From an uncultured Erythrobacter sp. (GTDB taxonomy: Bacteria > Pseudomonadota > Alphaproteobacteria > Sphingomonadales > Sphingomonadaceae): a DNA stretch of 33,882 nucleotides. The DNA lies in assembly GCA_937899785.1 (NCBI GenBank), contig CALCCG010000098.1, positions 1 through 33,882 on the forward strand. The letters are read 5' to 3'. Made by a program: the position numbers and the translations under genes. Below are positions 16,089-23,891 of the stretch, in pieces. The notes beneath the pieces are model-generated. The model saw nothing but the letters and a program-made list of their open reading frames with translations, searched no databases and was not told where the DNA came from. Numbering within the stretch: position 1 is the stretch's first letter; each line of letters starts with the position of its first letter.

Positions 16089-17252
16089 ATGAGAAATCGA
16101 ATTCTTTGTGCGGCCCTTGCTGCGAGCTTCGCCCTTTTTGCTCAACCCGCTTTTGCTGATGGCCATTCAGAGGAAGCGCCGCGCTGGTCGATCGCGATCC
16201 ACGGCGGGGCCGGCACGATGGCGCGCGACAAGATGACGCCCGAGAAAGAGGCCGAATACGAAGCCGCGCTGCAAGCCGCGCTCGATGCGGGCGCGAAGAT
16301 TCTGGCCGAAGGCGGCACCGCGATGGATGCGGTGCAGGCGGCGATCATCCCGATGGAGGATTCCCCGCTCTTCAACGCCGGGCGCGGGGCGGTGTTCACC
16401 TGGGAGGGCAAGAACGAGCTCGACGCCTCGATCATGGATGGCCGCGATCGCAGCGCCGGGGCGGTCACCGGCGTGACGACGATCAAGAACCCGATCCTGC
16501 TCGCGGACAAAGTGCGCACCGAGAGCCCGCAAGACTTCCTGATGGGCGAGGGCGCGGAGCAGTTCGCGGGCGAACAGGGGCTGGAGACCGCAGGCCCTGA
16601 ATGGTTTGAGACAGAGGGCCGAAAAAAGTCGCTCGAACGGATGAAAGAACGCCAGATGTCCGCGCTCGACGTTGATCTGAAGTTCGGGACAGTGGGCGCG
16701 GTGGCGCTCGATCAGGACGGCAACCTTGCGGCGGGGACTTCTACGGGCGGCATGACCGGTAAGCGCTGGGGGCGCATCGGCGATGCTCCCGTGATCGGCG
16801 CGGGCACCTACGCAGACAATCGCTCTTGCGCGGTCTCAGCCACGGGCTGGGGCGAGTACTTCATCCGTGTGGGCGTGGCGCAGGAGATTTGTACTCGGTT
16901 GCGGGTGGCAAAAATGCAAGATCCGAAGGCGGTGGCCGAAATGCTTAGCAAGGCAGCGTCAATCGCGGATCCTATTGATCCAATAGATGTCGACTCGTTG
17001 CTGGCATCTGTTTCTACGCCCGTTCAGATGGCCCAAAACAACGCCGACATGGTGATGGACGAAGTCAAAGAACTCGGCGGCGATGGCGGGATCATCCTCG
17101 TCACGCCCGAGGGCCATGCGATCTACAGCTTCAACACCAGCGGGATGTACCGGGGCCGTGCGACCAGCGCAGGCGTCAACGAAGTGGCGATTTTCCGCGA
17201 AGGGATTGACCCGTCGGCACCGCCGATCATGTCCAACACGCCGGATCACTAA
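16089..17252 (+). CDS. Secreted isoaspartyl peptidase/L-asparaginase (Ntn hydrolase)
   Basis: Plant-type asparaginase family enzyme that cleaves isoaspartyl dipeptides or asparagine after self-cleaving into two chains. The 387 residues begin with a Sec signal (RNRILCAALAASFALFAQ, cleavage at AFA|DG, residue 23), so it acts in the periplasm. Landmarks are IAIHGGAG (36-42), the FNAGRG site (95-100), and the autocleavage point LKFG|TVGAVALD with Thr201 as nucleophile. GTSTGGMTGKRWGRIGD then lines the active site. Between MLSKAA and GGDGGI the chain is longer than I expect for the family, with an IADPIDPIDVDSLL insert. ATG 16089 is chosen because it starts the signal peptide. Confidence 0.93.
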   Translation: MRNRILCAALAASFALFAQPAFADGHSEEAPRWSIAIHGGAGTMARDKMTPEKEAEYEAALQAALDAGAKILAEGGTAMDAVQAAIIPMEDSPLFNAGRGAVFTWEGKNELDASIMDGRDRSAGAVTGVTTIKNPILLADKVRTESPQDFLMGEGAEQFAGEQGLETAGPEWFETEGRKKSLERMKERQMSALDVDLKFGTVGAVALDQDGNLAAGTSTGGMTGKRWGRIGDAPVIGAGTYADNRSCAVSATGWGEYFIRVGVAQEICTRLRVAKMQDPKAVAEMLSKAASIADPIDPIDVDSLLASVSTPVQMAQNNADMVMDEVKELGGDGGIILVTPEGHAIYSFNTSGMYRGRATSAGVNEVAIFREGIDPSAPPIMSNTPDH

Positions 17253-17260
17253 AGCGTCGC

Positions 17261-18145
17261 TCAGATCCCCAGCCGGCAATCGCGCGCTTCCAGGATCGGC
17301 TTCATCTCCCAGTAGGCCGCCGGCGTCAGGTGCAGCGGGATATAAGGGTGAAGGTGGTGGATGATGTGAAACTGCATCCCCATCGATCCGATATTGCCCA
17401 GCTTTGAACGCCAAGAACGCGTGTTGCGATAGCGGCCCTGCTCGGTTCCCGGATGGTGCGGCGCCCAGCTGAGGAAGAAGACGATATAGGTGATCGCGAT
17501 GTGGTAAGGCAGCCACCACAGGAAGAACGCCTCGAGCGCGTAGCCATTCCACGCCAGCGCGCCCAGGATCGCGATGTGGCCGAGCTTATAGGCGAGCGAC
17601 AGGAGGATCAGGTCGGTGCGCCCGGCGCGATAGATCGCCGCGGCATAGTCGCTGTTGCGCTTGGCCCCCGGCTGACGCTGCGTGACGATGCGCCACAGCG
17701 CGTGCCAGGGGCCCCGAGCGTTCACAGTGATATCGACATCGAGCTCGGGATCGTTGGTGTGGCGATGGTGATCAAGGTGGGTGACCCGCAAGACCTCAAA
17801 GGGGTAGACGATCATCCAGCTGGTCGAATGGCCTACAAGCTCGTTGAGCCAACGCAGTTTGGTGCCGGGCCGCGCGATGATATCATGCTGCGCTTCGTGG
17901 GTCGGCAGATAGACCAACGCCATGTTGACGATGGCGATCGGGAAAGCGGCCCACAGCGGCAGAAGTCCGGTGAAGACGAGCGGCCACAGGCTGAGCCACA
18001 CAGCCATATTGCCAAACGCCCAGATCACCGCGATCCAAGGCACTTTACCGGAATATTTGCGGGCGATTTTGAGCTCGAGCCTCTTCAGCTCTCCGTCGGA
18101 GAGCTGTGACAGATCATCCGGGACCATTTTGGTGTGGGCGTTCAC
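17261..18145 (-). CDS. Membrane fatty acid desaturase family protein
   Basis: Di-iron membrane desaturase or hydroxylase of 294 residues with the three histidine boxes: HEAQHD (83-88), HLDHHRH (123-129) and HIIHHLHP (260-267). Four or more membrane helices frame the boxes, as in FA_desaturase proteins. The substrate could be a fatty acyl lipid or a carotenoid ring, and the sequence alone does not decide. I use the GTG at 18145: it overlaps the stop of the small membrane protein by four bases (GTGA) and has GGGGAGG just ahead. A GTG at 18151 would abut that site. It is the last gene of a TetR-controlled operon, which points to regulation by a lipid-like ligand. Confidence 0.9.
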   Translation of the reverse strand: MNAHTKMVPDDLSQLSDGELKRLELKIARKYSGKVPWIAVIWAFGNMAVWLSLWPLVFTGLLPLWAAFPIAIVNMALVYLPTHEAQHDIIARPGTKLRWLNELVGHSTSWMIVYPFEVLRVTHLDHHRHTNDPELDVDITVNARGPWHALWRIVTQRQPGAKRNSDYAAAIYRAGRTDLILLSLAYKLGHIAILGALAWNGYALEAFFLWWLPYHIAITYIVFFLSWAPHHPGTEQGRYRNTRSWRSKLGNIGSMGMQFHIIHHLHPYIPLHLTPAAYWEMKPILEARDCRLGI

Positions 18146-18336
18146 AGCCACCTCCCCGTGGTTTGAGCGATAAGGCCCCAGACGGCGCCAACAATAAGCG
18201 CAAAGGTGAGCGTCGAGAGGCCAAAGGGCGCGGCCATGCCGAGCGCTTGCATTCCCTGATCGATAAGCGGGACCAAGAAAGCGAAGGCAAAGATCAGCGG
18301 CAGGCTGTACGCCACGAGTTTAAGCGCGCGTTCCAT
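18142..18336 (-). CDS. Two-helix small membrane protein between TetR and desaturase
   Basis: A 64-residue protein with two hydrophobic segments (about 7-25 and 42-58) and a short positive end. No family is recognised. ATG 18336 lies one base after the tetR stop, and its TGA overlaps the desaturase GTG. It therefore sits in a fully coupled three-gene unit. A subunit or assembly partner of the desaturase is possible by position only. The longer open frame to 18411 runs into tetR and is not used. Confidence 0.75.
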   Translation of the reverse strand: MERALKLVAYSLPLIFAFAFLVPLIDQGMQALGMAAPFGLSTLTFALIVGAVWGLIAQTTGRWL

Positions 18337-18337
18337 A

Positions 18338-19021
18338 TCAGGCGGCATCTTCCAGACAGGCCGGTTCGGTAAGCCGGGTAAGCCGTTCCAGCAGAATCGC
18401 GCGAAAATCATCCGCAGCGTCCGCGGCCATGACCAGGTAGAACCCGCGGCGCTGGCGGCGCCGCATTTCCGCCGCGCTGATCACCCCTTCAAGCCAATCG
18501 CGCATGGGCCCGCGATAGGTGATGAACATTTGCTGTCCCAGCTCAGCAGCCGGAATCGAGCCGCGCAGCTCGCCGCTCTCAATCGCAGACTGGCACGCGA
18601 ACCGCGCCATCTCCACGCAGCGATTGGCGGCGCGCGCGCCGGTGTCGTTGCGGTTGGGGTTGGCGGCGAAGACGATCTCTAGGTCAATCATCAGGGGCAG
18701 GATCGCGCGGTGAAAGGCCTTTTCCGCGCGCACCACTTCGAAGGCTTCATCGATAATGGCGTCGGCCATGTCGAGCGGGCTGGCGCGGTGATCAAAGGCC
18801 AGGCGATCCCAAATCGCCTCCACATTCTGCGAGACCATCTGCATCAGGATTTCATCTTTGCCACCCACCAGATTGTAGAGCGTCGGAACGGTGAGCCCCG
18901 CCGCCTGCGCCAATCCGCGCGTGGTCAGACTGTCCAAACCGCCTTGCGCGATTATGGCGCGCGCGGCGTCAAAAATGCGCCGCTTGCGGGTCGCGATGGC
19001 TTGCTCACGCTTGGTTGACAT
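18338..19021 (-). CDS. TetR-family transcriptional repressor
   Basis: A 227-residue TetR regulator. The N-terminal helix-turn-helix (KRRIFDAARAIIAQGGLDSL, then TTRGLAQAAGLTVPTLYNLV, residues about 13-52) is canonical, with a variable ligand domain after it. ATG 19021 has AGGAGG 5 bases upstream. Directly upstream are two identical-arm palindromes, TTTATC-N3-GATAAA, overlapping a candidate promoter, so it most likely represses its own operon with the small membrane protein and the desaturase. The ligand is probably a fatty acyl or other lipid compound, judging only from the target gene. Confidence 0.92.
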   Translation of the reverse strand: MSTKREQAIATRKRRIFDAARAIIAQGGLDSLTTRGLAQAAGLTVPTLYNLVGGKDEILMQMVSQNVEAIWDRLAFDHRASPLDMADAIIDEAFEVVRAEKAFHRAILPLMIDLEIVFAANPNRNDTGARAANRCVEMARFACQSAIESGELRGSIPAAELGQQMFITYRGPMRDWLEGVISAAEMRRRQRRGFYLVMAADAADDFRAILLERLTRLTEPACLEDAA

Positions 19022-19039
19022 CTCCGCCTCCTGCGAAGC

Positions 19040-19068
19040 GGGATACCTCGATCACAGGCCTTTATCAA
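19040..19068 (-). promoter_or_regulatory. Possible promoter of the tetR-desaturase operon
   Basis: Minus-strand TTGATA (19068-19063), a 17-base spacer and TATCCC (19045-19040). The -35 lies inside the gene-proximal palindrome, as expected for a repressed promoter. The -10 match is only fair. Confidence 0.4.
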
Positions 19069-19075
19069 TGATAAA
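19061..19075. promoter_or_regulatory. TetR operator, proximal copy
   Basis: TTTATC-AAT-GATAAA, a perfect 15-bp interrupted palindrome 40 bases before the tetR ATG. It is AT-rich against a GC-rich background and has the same arms as the second copy. Confidence 0.78.
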
Positions 19076-19077
19076 AT

Positions 19078-19092
19078 TTTATCAGCGATAAA
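19078..19092. promoter_or_regulatory. TetR operator, distal copy
   Basis: TTTATC-AGC-GATAAA, the second palindrome, 17 bp centre-to-centre from the first. It ends just short of the bla stop at 19099. Two sites at this distance suggest two dimers binding close together on the same or adjacent faces. Confidence 0.78.
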
Positions 19093-19098
19093 GGTAGA

Positions 19099-20019
19099 TC
19101 AGAACGGAATCCAGTCCTGCTTTTCGCCGAAGGTTGCCAGCACTCCGCCGACCCGCGCCAAGGCGTCTTCGGCTATGGGGTCCATGCCGTCTTTGGGCTC
19201 GCGCGTGCGGAAGTACGTCGCAAAGGTGATGGGATCGCGTTCGGGGGGTTCGACAAAGCCTATATCGACATACAGGCTGCCCATACCGGGCCAGATCGAC
19301 GTGCCGGTCTTGTCGCCCGCCAACCAATCGTCCGGCAACCCGGCGCGGACGCGGCGCCGACCCGTTTTGGTGTCGGTCATCCATTGCTTCAGCGTCGCCC
19401 GGGCCGCCTCTGGCATCGCGTCGCCATAAAGCAGTGTTGCCACTGTGCGCGCCATTGCCGCAGGGGTGGTCGTGTCGCGCACCTCGGTGACGGGGACGTT
19501 GTTGAGCGCGGGCTCAATCCGGTCCAGGCGGCTCACCTCATCACCGATGGTTCGCCAAAAGCCGGTGAGCGCTGCGGGTCCGCCGAACTCTCGCAGAAGA
19601 AGGTTCGCAGCCGCGTTGTCGGAGTATTTCTGCGTAAACTCGGCCAGCTCGCGCAAGGTCGCGCCCTCGTCCAGCCGCTCTTGCGTGAACGGAGAGACGA
19701 ACATGAGATCATCCTTGGTCCACGTGATCCGGCGGTTTGCATCGATCAGTCCGCGCGCGTCCTCGGCCAGGACCTTGGCCGCCAGCGACAGCTTGAACGA
19801 AGAGCAATGCCCAAATCTGCGCTCCGCGTTGAGGCCCACGCTCATCTGAGTGCTGGTGTCGTAAAGCTCGACGCCCAGCGTGCCATCGGCCGCTGCCTCG
19901 ATCATCCGAAGCTGCGCGACCAAGCGTCCGGAGGGGCTTTGATCGGGCGGTACACAGCCGCTTAGCACCACGCCTGAGGCAAGCGCTCCGCCCACAAATC
20001 CGCGTCGGCTTACGCTCAC
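19099..20019 (-). CDS. Class A beta-lactamase, Tat-type lipoprotein
   Basis: Serine beta-lactamase that hydrolyses beta-lactams in the periplasm. The 306 residues carry all class A motifs: SSFK (Ser73-Lys76), SDN (133-135), EPALN in the omega loop (Glu169, Asn173) and KTGT (237-240). The N-terminus has a twin-arginine motif (SRRGFVGG) and a lipobox LSGC (Cys22), so it is probably a Tat-exported, lipid-anchored enzyme. A cysteine precedes the catalytic serine, as in some carbapenemases, but the usual disulfide partner after KTGT is a serine here. The GTG at 20019 overlaps the GNAT stop (GTGA), with GGAG 8 bases ahead. It is the last gene of the MoxR operon. Confidence 0.92.
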   Translation of the reverse strand: MSVSRRGFVGGALASGVVLSGCVPPDQSPSGRLVAQLRMIEAAADGTLGVELYDTSTQMSVGLNAERRFGHCSSFKLSLAAKVLAEDARGLIDANRRITWTKDDLMFVSPFTQERLDEGATLRELAEFTQKYSDNAAANLLLREFGGPAALTGFWRTIGDEVSRLDRIEPALNNVPVTEVRDTTTPAAMARTVATLLYGDAMPEAARATLKQWMTDTKTGRRRVRAGLPDDWLAGDKTGTSIWPGMGSLYVDIGFVEPPERDPITFATYFRTREPKDGMDPIAEDALARVGGVLATFGEKQDWIPF

Positions 20020-20480
20020 AATTCGCGCTCCATACACAGGCTGAAATCGTCCGAGACATAGCCGTTAAAGGCCTCGCCCTCGGCAAATCCGTAGCGCTGG
20101 TAAAGCGCCCGCGCATCGGCGAATTCTTCGGTGCGACCGGTTTCCAGACCGAGCCATCGATAGCCGCGCGTTTTGGCTTCGCCGATCAGATGTTCAAGTA
20201 AGGCGCGGCCCGCCCCCTTGCCGCGAAATTCGGGCGTGGCGCGCATGCTCTTGAGTTCCCCTCGGCCATCGCCGAGCTCTTTGAGCGCACCGACCGCTGC
20301 GAGCTCTGCGCCCTCGCGGACCACAAAGAACGTCACATCGTCTTCACGCAAGCGCTCGGGCGGCATGGCGTGCACTTTGCAGGCGGGCGAGGCGGCGTGC
20401 ATTTCATCGAGATGCAGGCGGAGCAGGTCGAGCACATCGGCGCTTTCCAACCGGTCAGGCGTGATCTCAAAAGGGGTCAT
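20016..20480 (-). CDS. GNAT-family N-acetyltransferase
   Basis: A 154-residue acetyl-CoA-dependent acetyltransferase of single GNAT domain size. Motif A is visible as ELKSMRATPEFRGKGAGRAL, with the R/Q-x-x-G-x-G/A pyrophosphate loop RGKGAG near residues 86-91. The C-terminal YQRYGF motif follows. The acceptor is unknown. It is translationally coupled on both sides, with ATGA overlap to the RDD gene upstream and GTGA overlap to the beta-lactamase gene downstream. A functional link between envelope stress and acetylation is possible but unproven. Confidence 0.9.
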   Translation of the reverse strand: MTPFEITPDRLESADVLDLLRLHLDEMHAASPACKVHAMPPERLREDDVTFFVVREGAELAAVGALKELGDGRGELKSMRATPEFRGKGAGRALLEHLIGEAKTRGYRWLGLETGRTEEFADARALYQRYGFAEGEAFNGYVSDDFSLCMEREL

Positions 20481-21415
20481 GCGAATTTGTCCGCCTTGCG
20501 TTTGCCAAAGCGCATGTCGTTTTCCAACCGAGCGCGCAACTGGGCGTAGAACGCTTCCAGGAAAGCGCGTTCATCGCCTTCACCCGGATCCCAGCGAATC
20601 TTGCGGCAAATGGTGGCGTGCACCGCGTAAAGCGCCTCCTCATTGCCGTCGCGCAGCAGGCGTTCAAGCGTCTGCAATTCGCGCTCGCCATAGACCGAAA
20701 GCTCCTCCTCTCCGAATTCGTAGCGCGCGCCGGTGAGCCCGCTTGAACGCTCGACGCTGGCGGCGCCCTGAGTTGAGATAGCCTCGGCCAGCTTGGTCTT
20801 GGGCGCTTCGACCACCCAGGTCCCCGCGATGACATCGCCCGCCCGAAGCGCGTCTTTGTTGAAGAAGGGAAACAGCGCAAACAGCATGAACCACGCGAGC
20901 GCCGCCCATAAAAGACCGCCTCCAGACATGCCCACCATGCTAAGGACAAAGGCAATAAGAATGTAAACAAGGGGGTAAAACACTTCGACGTCGCGCAAGA
21001 GATTGCGGGCAATCACCGCCTCGGGGGTAAGCCGGCCACCATGGCGCGCGGCCACGCGGATGCCCAGAATGCGCTTGCCAAAGGTCGCCCCGCGCGGGCC
21101 CAACTCCTGGACAAGGAAATAGCCGTACCAGGCGAAGAAACCGAAGATCACTCCCAGGATAAAAAGGAATTCGTAGACGGCAACCGCCTCTTCCTCCGGA
21201 TCCTCAAAGATGCTGTCGGTCACGCCGCCAGCGATCAGGTCGAACAGCAAATCCACGACAACCAGCCCAATGATGAGAAACATCATGTCCAGCATGAGCG
21301 CACCCAAACGCGCGCTGCGCGAGGCGATGACAACCGGGATCTCTATCCCTTCGGGCGTCACCATCATACGCGCTCGCTTGGTTTCGCTTTCGAGATAGGC
21401 GGCGTGCGCGCTCAT
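20477..21415 (-). CDS. RDD-domain membrane protein
   Basis: A 312-residue protein with an N-terminal RDD domain. Its signature residues are visible in ASRSARLGALMLDMMFLIIG (Arg36, Asp43), GATFGKRILGIRV (109-121) and RAGDVIAGTWVV (191-202), with about four membrane helices. A soluble, charged C-terminal third follows, probably cytoplasmic. RDD proteins in this gene order belong to the MoxR-linked membrane set. ATG 21415 overlaps the SpoIIM stop by four bases; the longer frame to 21754 lies antisense-free but inside spoIIM and is not used. Confidence 0.88.
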   Translation of the reverse strand: MSAHAAYLESETKRARMMVTPEGIEIPVVIASRSARLGALMLDMMFLIIGLVVVDLLFDLIAGGVTDSIFEDPEEEAVAVYEFLFILGVIFGFFAWYGYFLVQELGPRGATFGKRILGIRVAARHGGRLTPEAVIARNLLRDVEVFYPLVYILIAFVLSMVGMSGGGLLWAALAWFMLFALFPFFNKDALRAGDVIAGTWVVEAPKTKLAEAISTQGAASVERSSGLTGARYEFGEEELSVYGERELQTLERLLRDGNEEALYAVHATICRKIRWDPGEGDERAFLEAFYAQLRARLENDMRFGKRKADKFA

Positions 21416-22515
21416 CCGCCGGCCCGTTCGGTTGAACCGCTGGCCAGCGCGTGCGGCTCGGGACGGCGCAGCAAGAAGAAATAGCCAAGCCAGAACACAA
21501 GGAAGGAGCCGCCAATGATGTAGCGATCGGTCGGATCGCCGACGAGCTGGCGCGGGAAGGCTTCTAGAAGGGCGGCGACGATCATCATGAGCACCACGCC
21601 CAGCATCACCACCGCCGATCGTCGCCCAGCGGCTGAAGCGGCGTCGAGCACGCCCTGTGTTCCGGGAAACGCCATAGATCGCCCGATATGCAAGCCCGCC
21701 GCGCCCGCCAACAGGATGCCAAACAGCTCGGTTGTGCCGTGCACGCTCAACCACGCGCCAAATTCAAAGCCCAGCCCGGCGCTGGCAAACACCCACACCA
21801 TTGCGCCCAGGGTCGCCATGTTGTGCACCAGCAAAAGCAGCGAGGGGATGCCGAACGCAAAGCCCAACGCAAAGGCCAGAATGCAGACCCCGGCGTTGTT
21901 GTTGAAGAGGTAGGCCGCAAACGCTGACAGGCCGTCCGCGCCGTCTTTAAGCGCCAGGCTTTCCTCCAGCGTTTCGCGGCTGGCTCCCGGCACGCGCCCG
22001 CTCGCCATGTTCTCCGAAATCAGGCGGAAGTACCACTCGGTGTCCTGATCAACGAGCAGCCACCCCACCACCGCGCCGGCAACCATCACAAGAAAGGCAA
22101 TCAGAATATCGAGCCACAGCGCCTGCACGGCCCGGCTCCAGCCACCGGCGAAAAACTCACGCAGCCAGCGAAACAGGCCCTTGCGCGGCCCATAGACCTG
22201 AAACCATGCGCGCTGCACGAGGCTTTCCAGATAGCGCAAAGTGGCAAGATCAAGCGAGGTCTCGCGCGCGACGGACAAGCTCGACGCGGCGGTGCGATAA
22301 AGCGTCGGAAGCGCCAGCAAGTCGGCGTCGTCCACCCCGCGAAGGCCGCCGCCTTCCATGCGCGCAACAATGCCTTCCAGCCGCCGCCAGTCGGCCTCGC
22401 GTTCAAGCCGGAAGCGGTCCGAACGCAAGGCCGCGCTTTCGATATCGGCGGGCGCCTCCACGGCGGAGCGGCTGAAGAACCCGCCCAGCGAGCCCATGAC
22501 TTTGGGAGCCTTCAT
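21412..22515 (-). CDS. SpoIIM-family membrane protein
   Basis: A 367-residue stage II sporulation protein M-like protein in a non-sporulating bacterium, where it is a standard member of MoxR-DUF58 operons. A cytoplasmic N-terminal third (helical, charged) is followed by at least five membrane helices. The family block VHGTTELFGILLAG starts near His259. Its role is not established; in Bacillus SpoIIM scaffolds a peptidoglycan-degrading complex. ATG 22515 overlaps the DUF58 stop by four bases. Confidence 0.9.
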   Translation of the reverse strand: MKAPKVMGSLGGFFSRSAVEAPADIESAALRSDRFRLEREADWRRLEGIVARMEGGGLRGVDDADLLALPTLYRTAASSLSVARETSLDLATLRYLESLVQRAWFQVYGPRKGLFRWLREFFAGGWSRAVQALWLDILIAFLVMVAGAVVGWLLVDQDTEWYFRLISENMASGRVPGASRETLEESLALKDGADGLSAFAAYLFNNNAGVCILAFALGFAFGIPSLLLLVHNMATLGAMVWVFASAGLGFEFGAWLSVHGTTELFGILLAGAAGLHIGRSMAFPGTQGVLDAASAAGRRSAVVMLGVVLMMIVAALLEAFPRQLVGDPTDRYIIGGSFLVFWLGYFFLLRRPEPHALASGSTERAGG

Positions 22516-23873
22516 CCGATGGCCTCTGAGTTTTTGATCAGGAAATAGCGGTCGATGAGGTCGTAGCCGATCTGATCCCACGGCGCTTCGATCACATCAA
22601 CGCCCATTTGGCGCAGGCGTTGCAACACGACATTGCGCTGGTGGCTGAGCGTTTGCGCGGTGACGCTGCGTGCGAGCGTGGCGATGTCACCGGGCTCCTG
22701 CGCCATGAAGCTTTCAAGCTCAGAGTCCGCAATCGTCACGAACAGGACGAGGTGTTTGTTGACCAGCCGGCCAATGCTTTCGACCATCAGCTCCGCCGCG
22801 GTTGGATCGGTGAAATCGGAGAACAGAACGATCAGCGAACGGCGCTTCAATTTGGCGGTAATGGTCGCAAGCGCGAGCGTGAAATTGGGCTCGGCTGCCG
22901 TGTAGTCGAGCTCAGCGGCCGCGCTCTGCAAGCGGTGGAAGGCGCGGCTGTCGTTGATGAACGGCGTCATCACTTGCGGACGCTGGGCAAAGCCGAAGAG
23001 CGAAACCTTGTCCCCGCTTTTGAGCGCAACATACGAGCACGCCAAAGCGGCCGACACGGCTCGATCAATACGCGGCATATTGTCCACCGGCTCGCACATC
23101 GCCTGACCGCAATCAAAGGCAAACACGATCTGGTTGTTGCGCTCGCTTTCGTTTTCGCGAGCGTAGAGATGGTTGTGCCGCGCGCTCGCCTTCCAGTCGA
23201 TCCGGCGGCGATCCATCCCCGGTTCGTATTCGGACAGCGCCTCGAACTGGGTGCCTTCTCCCCTGATGCGCCGGGCGATCAGCCCGGTCTGCGCGTCCCG
23301 CAAAAAGGTCTGCATTTCCTTCGAACGCACCGGCGAAAGGTCCGGCCATACACGCACTGCATCCTCCAGCGCGCGGCTTTCCTGGCGCACGCCAAGGCCC
23401 AGCGGACCAGGCCAGCGCAGCCACGCGCGCGTGATCGCCGCTGTGCCGCGGCGCGAGGGGGCAAGATCGACGAAGCCTTGGTGCGGGCCATCGTCGGCGG
23501 AGCGATCGACATTCAGGGACACGCGCCCGCCGGGATGAAGCCGCGGGTCAAACTCAACCGCCGCTTGCGCCTTGTAAACCGAACGGCTGCGGAAAGCCGC
23601 GTGAACGACAATGCGCGTCGGCTGGCCAATCTCGGTGTCCGCCGGAACGGTCAGCTCCCAGCGCTGCACCGCGCCAGCGATCGCGGCGTCGATCACGATC
23701 AACGCGATCAGCGCGCAGGCGGCGATCGGGGCGATGACCCACAGGCCCGGGGCCAGCGCCGCGATCACGACCGCAACGGGAGCGAACGCTGCGATGACCC
23801 AGGCCGCGCGCTCAGTCGGAGCTATGGGCAGGCGCGGGATCTTTGCCGCAAGTGAGGAAAGACGCGAGAACAC
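22512..23873 (-). CDS. DUF58 protein with vWA-like domain
   Basis: A 453-residue protein with two N-terminal membrane helices (about 24-65), a beta-rich region, and the DUF58 core YEPGMDRRRIDWKASAR (about 214-232, Trp227). A vWA-like fold follows, with IVFAFDCGQAM as its metal-site strand. Such proteins work as clients or adaptors of MoxR AAA+ ATPases. It starts with GTG at 23873, since an in-frame stop (that of moxR, six codons upstream) excludes a longer start. It is the only junction of the operon without overlap, with an 18-base gap after moxR. Confidence 0.88.
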   Translation of the reverse strand: MFSRLSSLAAKIPRLPIAPTERAAWVIAAFAPVAVVIAALAPGLWVIAPIAACALIALIVIDAAIAGAVQRWELTVPADTEIGQPTRIVVHAAFRSRSVYKAQAAVEFDPRLHPGGRVSLNVDRSADDGPHQGFVDLAPSRRGTAAITRAWLRWPGPLGLGVRQESRALEDAVRVWPDLSPVRSKEMQTFLRDAQTGLIARRIRGEGTQFEALSEYEPGMDRRRIDWKASARHNHLYARENESERNNQIVFAFDCGQAMCEPVDNMPRIDRAVSAALACSYVALKSGDKVSLFGFAQRPQVMTPFINDSRAFHRLQSAAAELDYTAAEPNFTLALATITAKLKRRSLIVLFSDFTDPTAAELMVESIGRLVNKHLVLFVTIADSELESFMAQEPGDIATLARSVTAQTLSHQRNVVLQRLRQMGVDVIEAPWDQIGYDLIDRYFLIKNSEAIG

Positions 23874-23891
23874 CTGGCGGCAGGCGCGCGC

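Noticed and set aside
18346..18411. Longer start for the two-helix membrane protein
   Set aside because: It overlaps tetR deeply and adds a non-membrane segment; ATG 18336 directly after the tetR stop is simpler.
22608..23855. 415-codon plus-strand open frame opposite the DUF58 gene
   Set aside because: Antisense shadow caused by high GC at third positions; the DUF58 motif is on the minus strand.
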